Assembly: GCF_016623495.1 (NCBI RefSeq)
Contig: NZ_JAEHHL010000001.1
Coordinates: 62,001 to 126,000, forward strand
DNA from: Thermohalobaculum xanthum
GTDB taxonomy: Bacteria > Pseudomonadota > Alphaproteobacteria > Rhodobacterales > Rhodobacteraceae
Reading direction: 5' to 3'
Length of the DNA stretch: 64,000 nt
Numbering within the stretch: position 1 is the first letter of the stretch; the number at the start of each line of letters is the position of its first letter. Shown here one piece after another: positions 41,246 through 49,867 of this stretch. The notes below the pieces were generated by a model that was given only the letters and a program-made list of their open reading frames with translations, was not told the origin of the DNA and did not search any database. Both the position numbers and the translations under genes were made by a program.

Positions 41246-42156
41246 TCGCGCTTGCACTGATCCTCGATGCCATCTTCGGCGAACCTGCGGTCCTGTGGCG
41301 CAGGGTGCCGCATCCCGCCGTGCTGATGGGGCGCGCCATCGACGCGCTGAACCGGCGGCTGAACAACGGGAGCGCTCGGCGTGCCAAGGGCGTCGTCGCC
41401 GTGTGCATCCTGCTGCTTGCGAGCCTCGGGCTTGGATATCTGCTTTCTCTGGATCTGTTTCACGGGGTGATCGAGGTCGCCCTGGGCGCGATCCTGATCG
41501 CGCAGAAGAGCCTCGTGCAGCATGTCGGCCGCGTCGCTGACGGGTTGAAGATCTCGCTCGACGAGGGCCGCAGGCAGGTCTCGATGATCGTCGGGCGCGA
41601 TCCCCAAACGCTCGACAAGGCAGGGGTTTCGCGCGCCGCGATCGAAAGCGCGGCCGAGAATTTCTCGGATGGCGTGGTTGCGCCGGTGTTCTGGTTCGCG
41701 CTTCTCGGACTGCCGGGGTTGCTGGCCTACAAGACGATCAACACTGCCGACTCGATGATCGGGCACATGTCGGAGCGCTATCGCGCCTTCGGCTGGGCGG
41801 CGGCGCGGCTCGATGACCTCCTAAACTGGGTTCCCGCCCGCCTCGCCGGTGGGATCATCTGCTTCGTCGGCGGCGGGCGCGAGGCGCTGCAGGTGATGCT
41901 CCGCGACGCCGACCTGCACCGCAGCCCCAATGCCGGCTGGCCCGAGGCGGCGATGGCCGCGTCGCTCGACCTCGCATTGGCGGGGCCGCGCGTCTATGCG
42001 GGCGAGATCTGCGACGACCCTTATCTGAACCCGCAGGGGCGGCGCAGCGCCGGGCCGGACGACATCCGGGCCGCGATCCGCGTCATATGGCGCGCCTGGG
42101 CCGTTCTGCTGGCGTTCGCCTGCTTCTGGTGGGGCCTTGGCTGGCTGATCGGTTGA
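41242..42156 (+). CDS. cobD: Adenosylcobinamide-phosphate synthase (CbiB type)
   Basis: A 304-residue integral membrane protein with the family motifs ILDAIFGEPAVLWRRVPHPAVLMGRAI, SRAAIESAAENFSDGVVAPVFWF and YKTINTADSMIGHMSERYRAFGWAAARLDDLLNW, ending with further hydrophobic segments. It joins aminopropanol phosphate to adenosylcobyric acid. It is coupled to cobC and converges with cobO, with only ten bases between the two genes. Confidence 0.94.
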   Translation: MIALALILDAIFGEPAVLWRRVPHPAVLMGRAIDALNRRLNNGSARRAKGVVAVCILLLASLGLGYLLSLDLFHGVIEVALGAILIAQKSLVQHVGRVADGLKISLDEGRRQVSMIVGRDPQTLDKAGVSRAAIESAAENFSDGVVAPVFWFALLGLPGLLAYKTINTADSMIGHMSERYRAFGWAAARLDDLLNWVPARLAGGIICFVGGGREALQVMLRDADLHRSPNAGWPEAAMAASLDLALAGPRVYAGEICDDPYLNPQGRRSAGPDDIRAAIRVIWRAWAVLLAFACFWWGLGWLIG

Positions 42157-42166
42157 AGTCTGCCGC

Positions 42167-42796
42167 TCACCACTCGACGCCAATCTGTGCCTTTATCCCC
42201 TGCTCGCGGAAAGGGTGCTTGACGAGCTCCATCTCGGTCACGAGATCGGCGGCCTCGCTCAGTGCCTCGGGCGCGTTGCGTCCGGTCAGGACGACATGGG
42301 TCATCGCGGGTTTGTGGTCCTTGAGGAAGGCGACGACCTCGGCCGTGTCGAGGTAGTCGTAGCGGAGCGCGATGTTGACCTCGTCTAGGAGCACCATGCG
42401 GTTGCGCGGGTCGAGGATCAGTCCCTTCGCCTTCTCCCACGCGGCCTGGGCCATCTCGATATCGCGAGCCTTGTCCTGCGTCTCCCAGGTGAAGCCCTCT
42501 CCCATCGTGTGGAACTGGCACAGGTCGGAGAAGCGCGTGGTGATCAGGTTGCGCTCTCCCGTCTCCATCCCGCCCTTGATGAACTGCACGACGGCGCAAG
42601 GAAAGCCATGCGCGATGCATCGGAAGATCATTCCGAACGCCGCCGTCGACTTGCCCTTGCCCTTGCCGGTATGGACGATGATCAGGCCTTTCTCGCCCGA
42701 TTTCGTGGCCATGATCTTGTCGCGCGCAGCCTTCTTCTTCGCCATCTTGGCTGAGTGGCGGGCGAGTTCGTCGGGGCGTGACGGGGTGTCGGTCAT
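42167..42796 (-). CDS. cobO: Cob(I)yrinic acid a,c-diamide adenosyltransferase
   Basis: A 209-residue CobA/CobO-type adenosyltransferase. The P-loop is TGKGKGKST (43-51), followed by AAFGMIFRCIAHGF. It has VQFIKGGMETGER, MVLLDEVNIALRYDYLD and VVLTGRNAPEAL. It adds the upper adenosyl ligand to corrinoid. It is the last gene of the riboswitch-controlled operon; its ATG overlaps the stop of the upstream acetyltransferase. Confidence 0.95.
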   Translation of the reverse strand: MTDTPSRPDELARHSAKMAKKKAARDKIMATKSGEKGLIIVHTGKGKGKSTAAFGMIFRCIAHGFPCAVVQFIKGGMETGERNLITTRFSDLCQFHTMGEGFTWETQDKARDIEMAQAAWEKAKGLILDPRNRMVLLDEVNIALRYDYLDTAEVVAFLKDHKPAMTHVVLTGRNAPEALSEAADLVTEMELVKHPFREQGIKAQIGVEW

Positions 42797-43302
42797 GGGA
42801 TGGCGCGAAGCTCCTTTCGCATGGTGACGCTCGTGGGCCGATCATAGCCGGGGTGTGCGGTCTCGCCAGCCCTGGCGAACCCGAGCCGGGTAAAGATCGC
42901 GTGGTTTTCGGTCATCTCGATGCGCGACTGAAGCTCGATACGCGGCATCCCGAGGGCCCGCGCGCGCTCCTCGGCGAGCGCCGCGAGCCGCTTTCCGAGG
43001 CCGCGGCCCTGACAGTCGGGGCGAACCGCGAGCTTTCCGAGATAGAGGCAGTCTGCACGGGGCGCGAGGAAGATGCAGGCGACCGGCTCACCGCCATCGA
43101 TGATGGCCCAGACCTCGCCGGCCCGGACCTGTTCGGCCATGCTCTCGGTCGTGAGCCGGTGCGCGGAGGAGGGGGGATCGATCCGTCCCTCCATGATCGC
43201 AAATGCATCGAGGATGAGGCGTCTCAGGTGCTCCCAATTCGGCCAGTCGGGCGAGAGCCGGACCGGGCTTGAGCATAGGGAAGCTGTCGGCTGATCTGTC
43301 AT
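42793..43302 (-). CDS. GNAT acetyltransferase inside the cobalamin operon
   Basis: A 169-residue GNAT protein. The acetyl-CoA motif is LYLGKLAVRPDCQGRGLGKRLAALAEERA, and the C-terminal part is IEMTENHAIFTRLGFARAGETAHPGYDRPTSVTMRKEL. Both ends overlap the neighbouring genes by four bases, between the cupin gene and cobO, so it is firmly in the operon. No cobalamin step needs an acetyltransferase; the substrate is unknown. Confidence 0.88.
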   Translation of the reverse strand: MTDQPTASLCSSPVRLSPDWPNWEHLRRLILDAFAIMEGRIDPPSSAHRLTTESMAEQVRAGEVWAIIDGGEPVACIFLAPRADCLYLGKLAVRPDCQGRGLGKRLAALAEERARALGMPRIELQSRIEMTENHAIFTRLGFARAGETAHPGYDRPTSVTMRKELRAIP

Positions 43303-43910
43303 GCGACCGGTGCGAATTCCGAGACGTTGACAGGATCGCCACCGAGCCATGCGTAAAGCAGCACGACCGTCTCGGTCCCCGTGCGCAACGCATGCCATTG
43401 CCATGGCCGGGTGTGGACCACTGATCCCGCGCCGTGCCGGATCCACGGGCCATGGTCGTAGCTCCATTCGGCGCTTCCGGCGATCGGGAGGTAAATCTCC
43501 TCGGGTCCGTGCCGGTGTGTCGGGTAGAGGCAGTCCGGCCCAATCACGCCGATCCCGAAGGCGGCACCCGCAGGTGCGTAATGGCCGCGCTGGCCCAGAA
43601 ACTCGATATACCCGTAGCCCTTGAGGTAGCTCTCCATCTGGGGCGATCGCTTGTAGGACTGCCGCCACTCCAGCTGTGGGGCGAGACCCTGCAAGGTCGC
43701 CACGAGGTCTTCATACCGCGCGCCGGGCCGCGCGTTGGCAAGCGCGTCGGTGCCGGGGGTCCAGGCCGGCGCCCGATGAAGCGCCTCGCCCGGGTCGGCG
43801 GGGATGGCCGCGGCAAAGCGCGCGGCAACGGGATCGTCGAGCGCCGCAAGCGCGTCCCGGCTCATGTCAAAGAGCGTCCGCAGGTTCGCGGCGTCGATCG
43901 ATTTGCTCAT
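43299..43910 (-). CDS. DMSP-lyase-family cupin in the cobalamin operon
   Basis: A 203-residue cupin resembling the dimethylsulfoniopropionate lyase family (DddL/DddQ/DddW group). The first metal motif is THRHGPEEIYLPIAGSAEW (His 132, His 134, Glu 138, Tyr 140), the same HxHxxxExY as DddL. The second is in WQWHALRT (His 173). The N-terminal helical part (LRTLFDMSRDALAAL) is like that family too. Many cupins of this superfamily are not DMSP lyases, so the activity is uncertain. ATG overlaps the cobN stop (ATGA) and its stop overlaps the acetyltransferase start. Confidence 0.75.
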   Translation of the reverse strand: MSKSIDAANLRTLFDMSRDALAALDDPVAARFAAAIPADPGEALHRAPAWTPGTDALANARPGARYEDLVATLQGLAPQLEWRQSYKRSPQMESYLKGYGYIEFLGQRGHYAPAGAAFGIGVIGPDCLYPTHRHGPEEIYLPIAGSAEWSYDHGPWIRHGAGSVVHTRPWQWHALRTGTETVVLLYAWLGGDPVNVSEFAPVA

Positions 43911-46900
43911 GTCGTTTCCTGCAACTGGGAAAGCAACGCGCGCGCGGAATTCGAGCGCGGCTGCCAAAGGCCCCGGTCGACCGCCTCGGAAAGGCGGCTT
44001 GCGATTTCGCGCAGGGCGGCGGCATTCGCCTCGGCGATGAACTCGCGAACGCTCTCGTCCTCGATCACGGCCTCGTGGACTAGATCGAAGTGATGGCTCT
44101 TGACCGCGTGCGTGGTCGCCGCGAACGCGAAGAGATAGTCGATGGTTGCGGCGATCTCGAACGCGCCCTTGTAGCCGTGGCGCCTCACGCCCTCGATCCA
44201 CTTCGGGTTGACGACGCGCGCGCGGACGACGCGGCCGATCTCGTCTTCAAGCGTGCGGACGACCGGGCGCTCGGGGCGCGAGTGGTCGTTGTGATAGATC
44301 TCGGGCGCGCGGCCCGAGAGATGCTCGATCGCCGCCGCCGCGCCGCCTTCGAACTGGTAGTAGTCGTCCGAGTCGAGCAGGTCATGCTCGCGGTTGTCCT
44401 GGTTCTGGACCACGGCCTGGCTGGCGCCAAGCCGTCGCTCGAACGCGTCGCGCGCGCGGACGCCTTCGGTGTCCGCCGCATAGGCGTATCCGCCCCAGTT
44501 GATGTAGGAGTCGGCGAGATCGCCACGGCGTTCCCACAGCCGCTCGTCGATCATCGCCTGCAGGCCCGCGCCATATGCGCCGGGCTTCGAGCCGAAGACC
44601 CTGTATCCCGCCTCGCGCGCTGCCTGGTCGTCCTCCATCCCTGCCTGCGCGAGTCGGGCGCGCTCGGTGCGGAACCTGGCGGCGAGCGGGTTCTGGTCGT
44701 CTGGTTCGTCCAGTGCCATCACGGCCCGGGCGGCGGCGTCGAAAAGGGCGATCTGGGCGGGAAAGGCGTCGCGGAAGAAGCCCGAGACGCGCAACGTCAC
44801 ATCCACGCGCGGCCGCGCAAGATGCTCGAGCGGCACGATCTCGAAGCCCGTGACGCGGCGGCTCGCCTGATCCCAGGTTGGCCTGACACCCATCAGCGCC
44901 AGGCCCTGTGCGATGTCGTCCCCGCCGGTGCGCATGTTCGCGGTGCCCCAGGCCGTGAGCACAATCGTGCGCAGCCAGTCCCCATGTTCCTGGAGATGCC
45001 GCTCGACCAGAAGCGAGGCGGAATGCCAGCCAAGCGTGTAGGCGGCAGGCGTCGGCACCGCGCGGCTGTCGACCGAGAAGAAATTCCTGCCCGTCGGCAG
45101 CACGTCGGGGCGCCCTCGCGTCGGCGCGCCGGAGGGGCCAGGGGGCACGAAGCGGCCGTCGAGCCCGTCGAGCAGCGCGCGCATTTCGCTGGCGCCGCAA
45201 GCCCGGATCGCGGGAAGGATCTCGGCGTGCAGCGCCTCGAGCACCGGTGCGGTGTGATGGAAGTGCTTGGGCGTCTCGCGCCATTGCAGCGCCAGCTCGG
45301 CCAGTTTTTCCAGGCGTTCGACCGTGTCGCCGTTGGTGCGCCACGGCTCGGTCACGCCGCCCGCCGACCAGAGGAACTTGTGGCGCGGTCCGTCCCAGGG
45401 CTGGCCCATGTCGCAATCGAGCGGGTCGAAGGCTTCAGGGTCGATGCCGCAGTCGCGCGCAAGCGCCCGGATCAGCGAGGCGTTGCCGCCCTTGCCGTCC
45501 CCGCGCGGCACGCGCACCAGCGCGATGGCGAGATCGCGCTCGAGCCGTCCTTCGGGTGCGCGGCCGAAGACGTGCAGCCCGTCGCGGATCTGCGCCTCCT
45601 TGAGCTCGCACAGATAGGTGTCGAGCTTCTGCAACGCCTCGTCCTCGGGCATTTCGGGCGTGATGCCGGCGTCGAGGTCCAGTCGCGCGGCGGAGACGAG
45701 GCTGCGGATCTCGCGCCGCAGATGGTCGAGGCGCCGAGGGTCGACGCCCGAGGCCTCGTAATACTCGTCCACGAGGGCCTCGAGCTGCCGCAGGGGCCCA
45801 TAGGTTTCAGCGCGCGTCAGGGGGGGCGTGAGGTGATCGACGATCACTGCCTGGGCACGGCGCTTTGCCTGGGTGCCTTCGCCGGGGTCGTTGACGATGA
45901 AGGGATAGAGATGCGGCATGGGCCCGAGAACGGCCTCGGGGAAACATTCCTCGCTCAGCGCGACCGCCTTTCCCGGCAGCCATTCGAGGTTGCCATGCTT
46001 GCCGAGATGGACCAGCGCATCCGCGCCGAACGTCTCGCGAAGCCAGGCGTAGAAGGCAATGTAGTTGTGCGGCGGCACCAGGTCGGGTGCGTGGTAGCTC
46101 TCGACCGGATCGATGTTGTAGCCGCGCGCGGGCTGAACGCCCACCACCACATTGCCGAAGCTCAGCACAGGCAGGACGAAGTCGCCGCCGTCGACGAAGG
46201 GATCGGCTTCTGGCTCGCCCCAGCGCGAGGTCACGGCTTCCTTGATGGCCCATGGAAGATCGGAGAAGCAGCGCCGGTAGGCGTCGAGCCCGAGTCGTTC
46301 ACCGCCGCTGCGCGAAACGCGATCCGCGAGCCAGTTCGTCGGCCCCGCCAGGATGCGTGACATCAGGTCGACCGCGGTCGGCGGGACATTGCCGAGCGTG
46401 TAGCCGTTCGACTCGAGCTCCCGCAGCACACCGACGCAACTCTCGGGCGTGTCGAGGCCCACGCCATTGGCAAGCCGCCCGTCGCGGTTGGGGTAGTTCG
46501 CGAGGACGATCCCGACGCGCCTTTCGGCGCGCGGCTTCCGCCCCAGCTTTGCCCAGGCTGCGGCCAGGCGCGCCGTGAAGCTGATCCGGTCACCGCGCGC
46601 GCGGTAGGCTGAGATCCGGCATTGGGTCGATTCGTCGAAGAACGCCTCGCCCTTGAAGCTGACGGCGCGGGCGAGGATGCGGCCATCGACCTCGGGCAGG
46701 GCCACGTTCATGGCGATATCGCGGGCCGAGAGGCCTGCCTTTCCCTTCTCCCACGCGTCCTCGGAGCCACCCGCAAGGACGACCTGCAGCACCGGCACGC
46801 CGGGACGATCGAGGACGGTCGCCTGCCAGTCACCCGACTGCGGCGAGGAGACGGCGAAGCTGGTGGCGTTGAGGACCACGGAAGGCGGTGCCTCGGCGAA

Positions 46901-47683
46901 CAGGCTCTCGATCGTGCCCTGGCTGACCGGGTCCTTGAGCGACGCGACGAAGACCGGAAGCGGGTTCAGCCCCTCGGTCATCAGGGCCCGGACGAGGCGG
47001 TTGATCGGGTGGAGCCCGGCACCAGCGACGAGCGACCGATAGAACGCCACCGGAACCACGGGGGCGCTATGGTCGCGCCATGCGGCGCTCACGGTGTCGA
47101 GATCCGAGATCCCGGCGCCCGGCCAGTAGACGCCGGCGCGGAGGAGCGGACGGGCAGGGGGTGGCGGGTCGGCATCCGCGGTGCCTGCGTCGGAATCGCG
47201 CGCGATCATCCAGCGGGCGTAGCGGAGGAAGTTCGCGGAGTTCTCGGGGCCGCCCTCGACGAGATAGGCCCAGAGGGCCGCGTAATCCTCGGCACCGACC
47301 GTCGAGACGCGCGACAGGCCCAGATCCGCCTTGTCGTCGCCCGGCAAGGCTGCGAAGGGGATGCCGGCCTCGCCGAGCCGCGCCGCGAATTGCTCGAGGC
47401 CGTAGGACCAGTAGCTTTCCCCTCCAAGCACCCGCGCGATCACCAGCTTTGCCCGCGTCGCGGTCTGGTCGAGATAGAGGTCGACCGACAGCGGGTGCGC
47501 GAGATGAAGGAGCGACGCCAATCGAAGCTCCGGGGCGTGGTCGGCAAGTCCCGCCCGAGCCTCGGAGAGAGCGGCGAGTTCGGTGTCGGCGGCGGTGATC
47601 ACGATCAGTTCCGCCGGGCTCTGGCCGAGGTCCACCGCAGCCGACTCGTCGGCCTGTCCGGGCTGCGCCAATAGCAGGTGCAT
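43907..47683 (-). CDS. cobN: Cobaltochelatase subunit CobN
   Basis: A 1258-residue protein, the normal length of aerobic CobN, the large subunit that inserts cobalt into hydrogenobyrinic acid a,c-diamide with CobS and CobT. Recognisable parts are VGIVLANYPNRDGRLANGVGLDTPES, VQPARGYNIDPVESYHAPDLVPPHNYIAFYAWLRETFGADALVHLGKHGNLEWLPGK and the C-terminal NPKWIEGVRRHGYKGAFEIAATIDYLFAF. cobS and cobT are not in the window. ATG 47683 forms TGATG with the upstream stop; a longer open frame beyond it is an overlap with the acetyltransferase gene. Confidence 0.97.
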   Translation of the reverse strand: MHLLLAQPGQADESAAVDLGQSPAELIVITAADTELAALSEARAGLADHAPELRLASLLHLAHPLSVDLYLDQTATRAKLVIARVLGGESYWSYGLEQFAARLGEAGIPFAALPGDDKADLGLSRVSTVGAEDYAALWAYLVEGGPENSANFLRYARWMIARDSDAGTADADPPPPARPLLRAGVYWPGAGISDLDTVSAAWRDHSAPVVPVAFYRSLVAGAGLHPINRLVRALMTEGLNPLPVFVASLKDPVSQGTIESLFAEAPPSVVLNATSFAVSSPQSGDWQATVLDRPGVPVLQVVLAGGSEDAWEKGKAGLSARDIAMNVALPEVDGRILARAVSFKGEAFFDESTQCRISAYRARGDRISFTARLAAAWAKLGRKPRAERRVGIVLANYPNRDGRLANGVGLDTPESCVGVLRELESNGYTLGNVPPTAVDLMSRILAGPTNWLADRVSRSGGERLGLDAYRRCFSDLPWAIKEAVTSRWGEPEADPFVDGGDFVLPVLSFGNVVVGVQPARGYNIDPVESYHAPDLVPPHNYIAFYAWLRETFGADALVHLGKHGNLEWLPGKAVALSEECFPEAVLGPMPHLYPFIVNDPGEGTQAKRRAQAVIVDHLTPPLTRAETYGPLRQLEALVDEYYEASGVDPRRLDHLRREIRSLVSAARLDLDAGITPEMPEDEALQKLDTYLCELKEAQIRDGLHVFGRAPEGRLERDLAIALVRVPRGDGKGGNASLIRALARDCGIDPEAFDPLDCDMGQPWDGPRHKFLWSAGGVTEPWRTNGDTVERLEKLAELALQWRETPKHFHHTAPVLEALHAEILPAIRACGASEMRALLDGLDGRFVPPGPSGAPTRGRPDVLPTGRNFFSVDSRAVPTPAAYTLGWHSASLLVERHLQEHGDWLRTIVLTAWGTANMRTGGDDIAQGLALMGVRPTWDQASRRVTGFEIVPLEHLARPRVDVTLRVSGFFRDAFPAQIALFDAAARAVMALDEPDDQNPLAARFRTERARLAQAGMEDDQAAREAGYRVFGSKPGAYGAGLQAMIDERLWERRGDLADSYINWGGYAYAADTEGVRARDAFERRLGASQAVVQNQDNREHDLLDSDDYYQFEGGAAAAIEHLSGRAPEIYHNDHSRPERPVVRTLEDEIGRVVRARVVNPKWIEGVRRHGYKGAFEIAATIDYLFAFAATTHAVKSHHFDLVHEAVIEDESVREFIAEANAAALREIASRLSEAVDRGLWQPRSNSARALLSQLQETT

Positions 47684-48144
47684 CAGCCGATCCGTTTCTC
47701 GACGTAGACCGAACTCTCGTTCACCGGGTAATCGCCGAACCGCGGGCAAGGCACGAAGCCGTGGCGTCCGTAGAACCTGATCGCGGCAACCTGGAACTTG
47801 CCGGTTTCGAGGCGCAGCACGGTCAGTCCGCGCCTGCGGGCCTCGGCCTCGATTGCATGCATCACGGCGCCGGCCGCGCCCGTGCCGCGCGCATCCGGAG
47901 AGACGTAGAACCGCTTGAGCTCGCCATAGCCCGGGTATTCCTGCAGTCCGCCGCAGGCGACGGCTTCGCCGTCGCGCCGGGCGACGACGAAGAACACGCC
48001 TTCCGTGACGAGCTTCTCGACCGGGTAGCCGAATGTCTCCTCGGGCGTGTAGTGGGGCGCCAGTTCCGCCGTCAGCGCGTCGATCAGCGCCCGTGCCTCG
48101 GGCGCGCGCGGATCGGCCTCGGTCACGACGACGGCGGATGTCAT
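47683..48144 (-). CDS. GNAT acetyltransferase between cobW and cobN
   Basis: A 153-residue GNAT domain protein. The motif FYVSPDARGTGAAGAVMHAIEAEARRRGLTVLRLETGKFQVAAIRFYGRHGFVPC is typical of the GNAT superfamily of amino-acid-type acetyltransferases. ATG overlaps the cobW stop by four bases, and its stop overlaps the cobN start, so it is translated with the B12 genes. The substrate is unknown, and it is different in sequence from the other GNAT at 42793. Confidence 0.88.
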   Translation of the reverse strand: MTSAVVVTEADPRAPEARALIDALTAELAPHYTPEETFGYPVEKLVTEGVFFVVARRDGEAVACGGLQEYPGYGELKRFYVSPDARGTGAAGAVMHAIEAEARRRGLTVLRLETGKFQVAAIRFYGRHGFVPCPRFGDYPVNESSVYVEKRIG

Positions 48145-49211
48145 GCCGCGACGCGCTCGCGGATCGCTGCCTTGATCGCCACATGGTCGAGGCCGGCTTC
48201 GCCGATCACGACCAGCCGGGTCGCACGCCCTTCGGCGCCGAAGGGGCGGTCGTAATAGGTTTCGATCCGCGGCCCGACCGCCTGCACCACCATGCGCATG
48301 GGCTTTCCGGCGACGGCCACGAACCCCTTGAGGCGCAGGATGTCGTGCGCCCGGATCGCCTCGGCCAGATGACGGGTCAGCACTGCTGGATCCGCGATCT
48401 CGCCCATCTCGATCACGAAGCTCTCGAACTCGTCGTGGCCGTGTTCGTGCTCGTGATCATGATCATCGTCGTCGTCATGGTGGTGGTGATGATGCAGCTC
48501 GGCGCGGGCGTCGAGATCGTCCTCGGCGGCGATCCCCATCCCCAGCAGCACGTCGGCGCCGAGGCCGTCGCCGGTGGAGCGCACGAAATGCACGCCCTCG
48601 CGGGTCTGCGCCGCGAGATCGGCGGTCAGAGCATCGACCTCCGTGCCCAGCATCGTGTCCGTCTTCGAAATCACGACCATGTCGGCGCAGGCGAGCTGGT
48701 CCTCGAAGAGCTCCGAAAGCGGCGTCTCGTGGTCGAGCCCCTCGTCCGCCTCGCGCTGGCGATCGACCGCTGCCACGTCATGGGCGAAGCGACCGTCTCG
48801 CAGAGCGGGTCCGTCGACCACCGTGACGACGCCGTCGACGGTCACGCGGGTGCGGATCTCGGGCCAGTTGAAGGCACGGACCAAAGGCTGGGGCAGGGCG
48901 AGGCCCGACGTCTCGATCACGATGTGGTCAGGGGGCGTCCCACGCTCGATCAGCTTCTTCATCGTCGGGATGAAATCATCCGCGACCGTGCAGCAGATGC
49001 AGCCGTTCGAGAGCTCGACGATGTCGTCGTCCGAGCAGAGCGCATCGCCGCATCCCTTCAGCACCTCGCCATCGACGCCGACATCACCGAACTCGTTGAT
49101 GATCAGCGCGATGCGGCGACCGTCGTTGCGGGTCAGCATGTTGCGAATCAGCGTGGTCTTGCCGGCGCCCAGGAAGCCGGTGATGACGGTCGCAGGGATC
49201 TTCGCGGGCAT
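48141..49211 (-). CDS. cobW: CobW, G3E-family GTPase metallochaperone
   Basis: A 356-residue G3E GTPase. The P-loop is GFLGAGKTT (12-20), the metal motif CICC lies at 71-74 (NGCICCTVADDF) and the base motif is SKTD (182-185). A His-Asp run (residues 240-259, including six consecutive His) lies before the C-terminal domain (RAHDILRLKGFVAVAGKP). CobW supplies cobalt to the chelatase CobN. It follows bluB by 16 bases. Confidence 0.96.
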   Translation of the reverse strand: MPAKIPATVITGFLGAGKTTLIRNMLTRNDGRRIALIINEFGDVGVDGEVLKGCGDALCSDDDIVELSNGCICCTVADDFIPTMKKLIERGTPPDHIVIETSGLALPQPLVRAFNWPEIRTRVTVDGVVTVVDGPALRDGRFAHDVAAVDRQREADEGLDHETPLSELFEDQLACADMVVISKTDTMLGTEVDALTADLAAQTREGVHFVRSTGDGLGADVLLGMGIAAEDDLDARAELHHHHHHDDDDDHDHEHEHGHDEFESFVIEMGEIADPAVLTRHLAEAIRAHDILRLKGFVAVAGKPMRMVVQAVGPRIETYYDRPFGAEGRATRLVVIGEAGLDHVAIKAAIRERVAA

Positions 49212-49227
49212 GTCGCCCCTCCATTCC

Positions 49228-49857
49228 TCAGATGGTGATCACACGCGCCGAGGTGCCCTCTCGGGGCTCCCACCCGGCACGTTCGAGTTCGGGGTCGTCG
49301 TGCTCTTCCTCGGGGTATCCGAGGCAGAGCAGCGCGACAAGGTGCCAGCCTGTGGGCACGTCGAGATCGCGGCAGGCGCGTTCGGGGTCGATGATCGAGA
49401 CCCAGCCCATCCCGATCCCCTCGGCCCGTGCCGCGAGCCACATCTGCATGACGGCACAGACGACCGAGTAGCGCCGCATCTCGGGCATCGTCTCGGTTCC
49501 GAGGCGCTGGCCCTTCGCGTCGCTCTCGTCACAAAACGTGGCAACGATGCCCGGTGCCTCGCGCAGGCCCGCGAGCTTGAGGCTGGCGTAGCGGCTCTGT
49601 CTCTCGCCGTCGTAGCCGGCCAGCGCCCGGGCGTTCGCGGTCTCGAAGTTCTCGATAAGCGCCGACCGGGCGTCCGTGCTCTCGACGATGGCGAAGCGCC
49701 AGGGCTCGGAAAGACCGACGGACGGAGCCGTGCCGATCCCGCTTATCAGTCGCTCGAGAGCGCCTTCGGGCAGTGGCGCGGTCCGGAAGCGCCGAACATC
49801 GCGTCGCCACTGGCAAAGGCGGCGGAACTCCTCGCGAAAATCGTGTGAGAACTCCAC
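49228..49857 (-). CDS. bluB: 5,6-dimethylbenzimidazole synthase
   Basis: A 209-residue flavin destructase that uses oxygen and FMN to make the lower ligand of cobalamin. The nitroreductase fold shows RRDVRRFRTAPLPEGALERLISGIGTAPSVGLSEPWRFAIVE (with the FMN-binding Arg and the Ser-Glu-Pro-Trp site). GMGWVSIIDPERACRDLDVPTGWHLVALLCLGYP follows. GTG 49857 starts the protein, ten bases after cbtA. The start is supported by the position of the first motif. Oxygen dependence fits an aerobic pathway. Confidence 0.94.
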   Translation of the reverse strand: MEFSHDFREEFRRLCQWRRDVRRFRTAPLPEGALERLISGIGTAPSVGLSEPWRFAIVESTDARSALIENFETANARALAGYDGERQSRYASLKLAGLREAPGIVATFCDESDAKGQRLGTETMPEMRRYSVVCAVMQMWLAARAEGIGMGWVSIIDPERACRDLDVPTGWHLVALLCLGYPEEEHDDPELERAGWEPREGTSARVITI

Positions 49858-49867
49858 CGCCGGTCTC

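Noticed and set aside
44090-46360. Open frame of about 756 codons on the plus strand opposite cobN
   Set aside because: Antisense shadow of a certain gene; composition is low in hydrophobic motifs.
47684-48184. A 1425-residue form of CobN beginning further upstream
   Set aside because: The extension overlaps the GNAT gene in another frame. The ATG at 47683 gives the normal CobN length and couples to the GNAT stop.
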